Positions 57,141 to 64,000 of a DNA stretch of 64,000 nucleotides are shown one piece after another (position 1 is the first letter of the stretch; each line of letters opens with the position of its first letter). Below the pieces are notes generated by a model. That model was not told where the DNA came from. It was given only the letters and a program-made list of their open reading frames with translations, and searched no databases. Source of the DNA: Solanum dulcamara (taxonomy: Eukaryota; Streptophyta; Magnoliopsida; Solanales; Solanaceae); NCBI RefSeq assembly GCF_947179165.1, contig NC_077237.1, forward strand, positions 62,603,523 to 62,667,522. Direction: 5' to 3'. The translations under genes were made by a program, and so were the position numbers.

Positions 57141-59035
57141 TATATGAACTTATACTTTTGTAAAGTGCGAGGCCAACCATAGGGTGCTTTAGTACTCACA
57201 ATATATCGTATAAAATCTTATCTAATGGTCGATACTCGATTAAATATCCATAATGTAGCAGTGCATTTAAAGCCACATTCTATTCATCCCAATCAATAAT
57301 TAGCTCATGCTCATAATTTGTTCAAATTCTCCGCTCGGGAGTACTTATACTTTGATGATTCGTGTTTCAAGCTCCGTCATTATACTATCCTTATTCCAGT
57401 GGATACCACTTATTCTTCTAATAACCTCGTAATGCAGCAGTTGTTCTACAAATCAACATTCCCTCTCCTAGCAAGATCTCACTAATCATTAAGGTGGAGT
57501 CACGTATACACAATACTTCTTTATGCCTCCTGAACTTTCCTCTTTGTCATGTGCTTAAAGCTCACTTCTAATCCTGTGTAAAACCATATCAAACTTTGTT
57601 GTAGTAGTGGCCTTGTCTTATCACCTTTTCATCGTACTATACCTTCAGTTCGTAACTGTCTATTTCCCTTTTTATTCGATACTCCTACTTAATTAATCAC
57701 ATCTATCTTGAGTGCCTCTATTATAACTTCTCTATTATTCCTCCAGCTCATATCCACTTTTGGTTGTGCGCATGGAATTCCATATTACCCTTTATTTCCT
57801 TGCACTAGCTATCCTTTTCGTCGTCACATAACCTTTATTCGAAACTTTCCTTACAGAACTTGATAAATCTTCCTTATTTGTTCCATAGCTTTCTTTTCTG
57901 TTTCACACCTATCTTTACATTCCATTCACATGGACCACGTCATAGATTTTAGTTATTTCTTTACTAAGCTTTACTTATTCTCATAACAGTTTTTATTATA
58001 TTCCCTTGGTACCCTATTTGCATTCAGTCCCATAGTATAACACCGCTTGACCTTCTTCACGATTCTTACTATGGGCTACTTACCCTTCTTAGTTAATCTT
58101 ACCCTTAATGTTTCACAAGATGTCTTATTAACACTTCACTTCCATCATAATCCTTTTTCCCTTGCACTCTTATTGTAATCATACTGTTACTTCTTTCAAC
58201 TATAACTTATCATAGTTTATCCCTATGTATTAATTCAGGCAATGCCTTATTATATCATTTTATCCCGATCTATCAGTCTTCTCTGAATTATCTTCTTTAG
58301 CTTGTAGGCTTTTCCAACTTTGTTCTACTATACCAGTATCAACCTCCTAGTTTCTATTGCCATTAATTCAGCAATTAACTCATTTCTCGAGGTCAGCCAT
58401 ACTCGTTTAGTCAAATCTCATCATTGTTGTGAGCACAACCTTTCAAGACATACTAAAGCCCTATATCTCATTCTTTTCTTATTTCTAAGAACATTTGGGC
58501 AGAGTTTCCTCTGTATTTCTCACTATCTCAACACCTGCATGCAGAAAATGCCAACAGCGCCTCACAGGGCACACATATATATAGTCATATCATCTCATAT
58601 CGCATCCACACAGGGCGCCCACAATTAACAGTTTGGAAAGGGACTTACCTCGTATGTCAACTCGAACTGCACCTGTTACACTTTCCTATTTACCTTTTCT
58701 TTCACTCTTCAACTTTATATATCAATCGCATTTCAATACCTTACCTGACATTTGTCTTTTGTGCCTTTGCTTACCTGTCTGCTTTGTAACTTCCAGTATC
58801 GTTAGTTACTTTCTTCTATCAATATTGTCCTTCTGCTGAAATCACAAGTTAGTATGAGGAATTTCATTCCCTATGACTCGGCTCTATCGCACGATCTTAG
58901 ATATGAAAGAAAGGTAACATCCTAAATGTTATGTAGCCTCATTTCTATAGATATAGTGCACAAACACCTATAAACAAGACTCTACTAGACACAGTCTATA
59001 GACAATCCAAGGATGAACCACTCTGATACCACTTC
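57141..59035 (-). other. Unreadable interior, leader and primer site of element E2
   Basis: 57,141-58,480 shows no domain I can name in any frame. 58,480-59,035 is the leader shared with element E. The primer site on the minus strand is TGGTATCAGAG (59,021-59,031), a perfect tRNA-Met-type site, 4 bp from the LTR. The + strand ORFs at 58,320-58,628 and 58,633-58,839 are antisense shadows. Confidence 0.65.
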
Positions 59036-62000
59036 TGTCACGACTAAACCCCATAGGCCGCGACTGGGGTCCGACCTGGACCCCTTTATGCATATCTATC
59101 AGCTACACTTAAGTTGAACTGTGTGTGATGTGATACTATACACAAAAACCTTAATAGCTTAAAACCTTTTCATGTACATGTAGCCTCTTTCATTCGTATC
59201 ATACCATGAAAGGGCACGCGAGCCGACGAGGCTGCAATAACATAAAAACATTTACAACATGTCGTATAGGCACAGTCGAAACAAAATTATAAACAACCCA
59301 CATATACATATGTCTACAGACCTTTAAGAATAGTAACAGCAACATATGGTGGGACAGGTCCCCTGCCGTACCCCTGGACAAATAAATATATATATATTAC
59401 ATGACTAGTATCAAAAGTTAGGATCTGAAACAGTGGAGCACTCCCAACATTGCTAAGTGGAAACCCTAAGCTGGCGGATCTCCAAAATGAACATCTATTC
59501 TTGCGGGTATGAAATGCATCCCCCAAAAATGGGGGGTCAGTATGATATATGTACTAAGTATATAAAGCATAACAACACATAACTGAGCTAACAACTGAAG
59601 TAGGGATGCATGAAACAAATATAACAGTTAATAAATTTCTCTACCTGCGTCTTATGACATGAAGGCATGTATATCTTTCTTACATAACATACCTGGCCTA
59701 TTGTGGGACTTGGTTCTACAAGTGTGTCACTATATTTCCACATGCATGCCTATAGTCTATATCCGTTCTTTCAGTGAGGGACTCAGTGAAGCTGTCATTT
59801 CATCGTGTATCATGCCCGGCCCTTCATGGGATGCGGTGAATAATCATTGCATCTTATATCATACACAGCCCTTTATGGGATGCGATGAATCAGTATTTTA
59901 TCGTTTATTATGCCCGGCCCTTCATGGGATGCGGTGAATTTATCATGCCCGGCCCTTCATGGGATGCGGTGAGTTTATCCTACCTGGCCCTTCAAGGGAC
60001 GCGGTGAATTTATCCTGCTCGGCCCTTCATGAGATGCGATGATTGACGTATTAACAACCTGCACGAGTAGAGTAATAAGGAACCATATGCAATTAGCTCA
60101 TCATCTGAGACTCGGTATAACAATCGCCATGGACTATCATTTGAGGATCAAAATGATCATCATCTCAAGTATTCTCTAAATACCATTAGGGTCCATATCG
60201 ATGGAGTCTCAAGAGTCCTAGACTTTTATTTAGGTAATACCAAATGGCTTATGCAATCAGAGACGCTTGTCATTATAGATTCCTTAGGCCTAGGAGCTCA
60301 TACATAGAATTCATCATATAGGGACTCGAGGGTAGTAGTTCATCTACTTCAAGAACTTTGATATTAAGAAATGAATAGGAGTTATAGTTCATGCTTCCCA
60401 TGCATTCAGCTACTATTTTATGTACAGAAGGCTCGGGGGAGATAGCTCAGCTACCTTAAGCGCCTTAGCATTTAGAAGTGAACATGATTCAATAGGCTCT
60501 ACATATATTACCTTTTATCCTATAGAAGCCTTAAAAAGGCAATAGCTCAACTATTACAGGAGTTCTACCATTACGAAGTGGATAAGAATTATTAACTGTA
60601 CTCGGAGCTTTACGAATGGAATTATCCCCAAGTTACATATACAAACCATTCATAACTTATATCTAAGACATTCCAAAATAAAAAAGAATAGCTTTACCTA
60701 CTTATGCAAAAAACATGTCAAGAGAAGGAATAAGCTTTACATACCTCTTCCGGACTTCCCTTAATCACTTCCACGTGGTCGTCCTCCAAACCTATTTAAC
60801 ATGGAAGCAATAAAAGTATCAACAACCTTAGAGTTTTAATCACCTTAGGTTATACACGAGTATTTATAGAACTCATCCCCTCGCTCGCCTTCTCGACTAG
60901 TTCCTTAACTAGTTAAGGCGCTAACGGAAATCGGACAGCACCTCCCCTATAATGTGCCCTATTCAAATTACCAATCACGTCCCTAATACCTAAATCAAAC
61001 CAAAAACATAACCATCACCTCATAAATATATATATAAAACATGGCAATATTATACATTACAACCTCCGAACGATTCGCTCAAAATTACGATATCCAAAAT
61101 AGGGTTTCTAGTTTCTATTTTGCGTAACCTTTAACCGTATAAAGTAGGGGGGGTCTTGTGGATACAACCAGAATATAACCCCACCTCTTTTAGGACACAT
61201 TTAGTCCCTGAAACACACACCACCCAACCAAAAGAAGCCTCCACACATACAACGCCTCTTTTCGGCTACAATTTAACTACGACGACTTCAATTTCGATTG
61301 TTTCTATCGATGAGGATTCCCACGACCTTTTTTTATCATTAAAGCAGTATAAAAGGTATATAATACACTACATAACAACCCCATAAATTCCAAATTTAAA
61401 GGAGAAGCCTTACCTTACCCGAAATTGTCCAAAACTAGGCAAAATTGTGCCTCAGAACTTCTTTAGTCACGCTGAAACTGCGTGGACTGTTTGCTGTCCA
61501 TTTTTGCTGCCCCATATAGAAATCTTTCGTTATTAAACACCATAATATCACCATAGGATACCTTAAATAATTAATTCACTAAATAAAATCGGACCTTACC
61601 TTTTTCTCTTGGCCAACCCATTGGGTCCTCTCTTTGTCCCTAGCGTTTTCTCTCTATCTTTCTCACGTTTTCTCTCTTTTTCTAGGCTGAAATTTGGATA
61701 GAAACTGAAGTTGTGAGTCACATAAAATACATGTATAGGTCTTCTCAAGAGGTGACACGTGTCAGCCCTTTAGGGCCCTTATTGGGCCATGTATCCCTAT
61801 CAAGGCTCCTAGGCTGCCATGTGTCCTTGGTGGGGCCCACCCTCAAGTAGGTGGGTCACCTACTTGAACCCAAGAAGGTGGGTCATCTGATGCCCTGTGG
61901 CACTCCTTCATTATCTTCCACATGTCCTCTTTTCCTCTTCCTCGTGGGTTCATAATCTCATCCTGTTTTAAGAGCCTATGTAATCCGTGCTACATAAGCT

Positions 62001-62259
62001 TGGTATGTCCTCAAGTAGCTCAAGTATGTAAGACTTCTAAGGTAGTAGCTTATGTAGGTTACATAGAGTCCTATGACTCATTACTTAGCCTCCAATTCCT
62101 TCTGGATTTGTATGACTCTATTTCCAACCTTCCCTACTATAGGGTATCACATTCTCCCTTCCTTAGAGTCATTTGATAGTGTCATAGCTTATCCGGCTCA
62201 CATGATAATGTCTAAGGAACTTAAGAGACATTCCGAGCTGGAGAGTGTGGGGTGTAACA
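59036..62259 (-). repeat. 5' LTR of element E2 (3,224 bp)
   Basis: It is colinear with the left LTR with few differences, e.g. a shorter AT repeat near 59,390 and a missing block near 61,770 that in the left LTR carries GGGGTGACACGTGTC. The tandem array is at 59,811-60,042 and the palindrome AAGTAGGTG/CACCTACTT at 61,845-61,865; the second palindrome is worn. The TATA-like run is changed (TACATGTATAGG). Confidence 0.9.
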
Positions 62260-62264
62260 GGCTG

Positions 62265-62935
62265 CCACCTCTCCTATCTATATGCCCATATGAGTAAGTA
62301 AGCTCGAGTTTGGGTGAAGATTATTATGCACAACCTCATCCCTGTTCTACACTACATTGAAGTCACAAGGGACAAGGTCTGTCTGGTGTACACCCTTATG
62401 AAGGGCATTGAGAGTAATGTGTGTGTTGTTATTAAGTATGCTATTCAAAAGTCCAAATTGAATCGGAGGAGGATTTACACCTTTAAAGGCTTGATCACTC
62501 AGTTCAGCTACAGATCCGGGGTACCCTAGGAACCCTTTGAGTACATGCCCTTCTCACTTCTGAGGCCTTTGATGTCACAAAGACTAAGGGGACGGACACC
62601 ACTTTTGGGCCCTTAATCACCTCAATAGAGCAAGCAAAGAGGGATGAGATAATCATGGCCAGCATGTTCGGCCTAGAGATGCTCCAACACCACACAGGCG
62701 GTAGACTATCCACCATTTTTGAGTTGAGTGAGGTGGAGAATGAGTACCCATCATTGACCATGCCAATTTTTTCCTCTGCATTGGGCTTGAGTTTTATGAA
62801 CCTTTCCACAATGATGTCCCCACTGATGAGGGAATGAGGAGGGCCAATTCAGATGTCAAGTTAGATTTCAAAGGAGATGAGGTTCCAACCTTGGCCCTTG
62901 AGGATCCGGCTAATGTGGAAGAGATGGACGAGTAG
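62265..62935 (+). pseudogene. Putative plant transposon protein ORF, C-terminal part
   Basis: It continues the ORF split by E2. YLYAHMSK, stop, ARVWVKIIMHNLIPVLHYIE, then TRDKVCLVYTLMKGIE and FKGLITQF are in one frame to 62,529. Then DVTKTKGTDTTFGP, KRDEIIMASMFGLEMLQHH and ELSEVENEYPS follow in another, and a third frame gives an acidic tail (EEMDE) ending at TAG 62,933-62,935. Two frameshifts and one clear stop disable it. The acidic C-terminus is typical of this ORF type. Function unknown. Confidence 0.8.
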
Positions 62936-64000
62936 ACAGGGAGTCTCCTACCTCAGTTGTTATGTTTTCTTTGCTTTTGTGACACTGGGATAGTGAAAAA
63001 TTTTAAGTGGGGAGCGGGGGATGCATGTTTACTCTATAAATAATTTTATCTTCTTTTGATTATTTTAGTTATTTTTGTTTGAATTTTTGTATTTTGGGGT
63101 CCACGACATTTGTTTTCGGTTCTTTGGCCCTGGATAGTCCCGTTGAATCATATAAAAAATATATTGTTAGAATGTCTTAGAAAGTAAGAAGAAGTCATAG
63201 TTGAGTGACATTGATCGGTGATGGATGGATGACGACCGTCCTAAGGGCATTCGTCGTCATCTTTGTAATATGTATGTAAGTTATTTTTCTAGACTAGAAG
63301 ATTACATAAATAGCAAGAAATTCCGATGAAAAGCATATTTTCAATGGCACTAGCTAAGTTGAGACACCTAAAAGCTCTTTTGTTGGACTTTGAGTGTGTA
63401 AGTTTAATTTAGAATTTATGTGAATGTTAGATTGAAATCTCAAAGAGTTGTACTTCGTAAATTGAGCATGTGACATGTATGTGAGGTTGATTGTGTAATC
63501 CTTGTTATCCTTGATTGCTATAACTTGCCCAGTGTGAGTGTAGCAAAAACAAAGGAAGTTAAGAGTTTAGGGACAGGATCTAGGCATTTCTTTGGTAGCC
63601 TCATTTTAAACCACCTGTGATAACTACCTTGATGCAAATCCATAGTATCCTTGTTTGAAGCCTATTCCCATGTTTTTTATTATGACCTTAAGTTTGATCA
63701 AAAAGTCCCAAGCTCTTTAGGATATAATAAGTGAAGGAATAGAGAGGTCTCAATCATGTGCTACTAAATACATAACCATTGGTGTGTGGCAGAGGAAATC
63801 TTGTTATTAAGGGGTGAAAAAAAGAGAAATAGGTGCGAAAATAAAGCCAACTATGATGTGGTGGAGAGAAAATAATAGAAAAATAAGAACAAAAAGAAAC
63901 TCCCTAACGCAAGTGATTAATGCTTAAGAAGAAAGGGGAAACCTCAAAAGAAAGAAGTTGTAAGAACCATGACGTGAGGACTATTCTTGAAATGAATAGA
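62936..64000 (+). other. 3' untranslated region of the Athila-like element
   Basis: A G-rich run (AAGTGGGGAGCGGGGGA, 63,005-63,021) follows the ORF by 70 bp. The sequence after it does not match the 5' LTR start, so it is not the LTR junction. The rest is AT-rich with a purine-rich part (63,820-63,960) and no gene. The 3' LTR must lie beyond the window. Confidence 0.6.

Larger units (their letters stand above)
53049..62259 (-). mobile_element. Element E2: minus-strand E-family retrotransposon, shortened interior
   Basis: The LTRs are 53,049-56,319 and 59,036-62,259; the internal region is only 2.7 kb. The TSD is GGCTT (53,044-53,048) and GGCTG (62,260-62,264), 4/5. The primer site is beside the right LTR and the polypurine tract beside the left one, so the coding strand is minus. 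The two LTRs look about 96-98% identical by eye, the most alike pair in the window. Yet the interior lacks gag, protease and RT and has stops in integrase. Confidence 0.9.
18731..64000 (+). mobile_element. Athila-like Ty3 retrotransposon expanded by nested insertions
   Basis: In order: 5' LTR (18,731-22,467, holding a solo LTR), tRNA-Asp-type primer site, gag, protease, RT, part of RNase H, [element C and everything inside it, 26,170 to about 49,720], end of RNase H, integrase, spacer, a 3' ORF of the putative plant transposon protein type [split by E2], and 3' untranslated DNA continuing past the window. The 3' LTR is not in view. Removing the insertions leaves about 12-13 kb, in the usual range for Athila elements. 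The gene order, primer type and protein motifs agree with the Athila/Tat branch that lacks a chromodomain. Confidence 0.85.

Noticed and set aside
58320..58839. Two + strand ORFs rich in Leu/Ile/Ser, membrane-like
   Set aside because: Antisense to the interior of E2. Their hydrophobicity follows from the T-rich strand; no homologue in the matching part of E.
63005..63021. Polypurine tract and start of the Athila-like 3' LTR
   Set aside because: The following sequence does not begin with TG next to the tract in a way that matches the 5' LTR start (TGATCTTGGG), and no later part of 63,021-64,000 resembles that LTR.
1..64000. Host protein-coding gene or tRNA gene
   Set aside because: No exon-like set of ORFs, splice pattern or tRNA fold was found outside element sequence. 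Every sizeable coding signal matches Ty3 proteins or the Athila 3' ORF.

Overview
This 64 kb window looks like repeat-dense plant nuclear DNA, most likely from Solanaceae. I infer that from LTR edge words I associate with Solanaceae Ty3 elements (TGTCATGACCCAACCCCGTA, TGTAATGACCCTCC) and from plant-type primer sites; no database search was possible. I found no intact host gene and no intact transposon gene. Almost everything readable is decayed Ty3/gypsy LTR retrotransposon, from at least ten separate insertions.

Left part (1-18,730). A chromodomain-type (Tekay/Del-like) element A runs 1-5,745 on the + strand: reverse transcriptase tail, RNase H, integrase, C-terminal tail and a 3.3 kb LTR. 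It sits inside the RNase H of a minus-strand Athila-like element G (5,746-8,869), which itself abuts the primer-binding site of an older Athila-like LTR, H (8,898 to about 10,290). Next comes B, a second 3' remnant of A's family (10,337 to about 16,524), whose LTR is split by a 2.0 kb solo LTR. An unassigned AT-rich stretch with a diverged tandem duplication follows, then a minus-strand A-family LTR end (18,309-18,730).

Right part (18,731-64,000). One Athila-like element (5' LTR, tRNA-Asp-type primer site, gag, protease, RT, RNase H, integrase, and a 3' ORF of the 'putative plant transposon protein' type) is stretched over more than 45 kb by insertions. A 2.4 kb solo LTR lies in its 5' LTR. 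A Tekay-like element C sits in its RNase H. C's truncated 3' LTR holds solo LTR D, which holds minus-strand element E, whose right LTR holds solo LTR F. A second E-family element, E2 (53,049-62,259), splits the 3' ORF. Several insertions are confirmed by 5 bp target-site duplications (TSDs). With the A-family LTR that hosts the Athila-like element, this gives six generations of insertion in one stack.

Observations that go beyond annotation: (i) different LTR families carry arrays of different short palindromic words in the promoter-proximal part of the LTR; (ii) in A and B the TATA-like box lies inside a conserved inverted repeat; (iii) a 120 bp 5S rRNA-like sequence with a well preserved internal promoter lies inside E; (iv) a short hairpin, GGGA-capped in the E family, sits just upstream of the polypurine tract; (v) E2 has nearly identical LTRs but a badly broken, shortened interior, which suggests it was already defective when it inserted.
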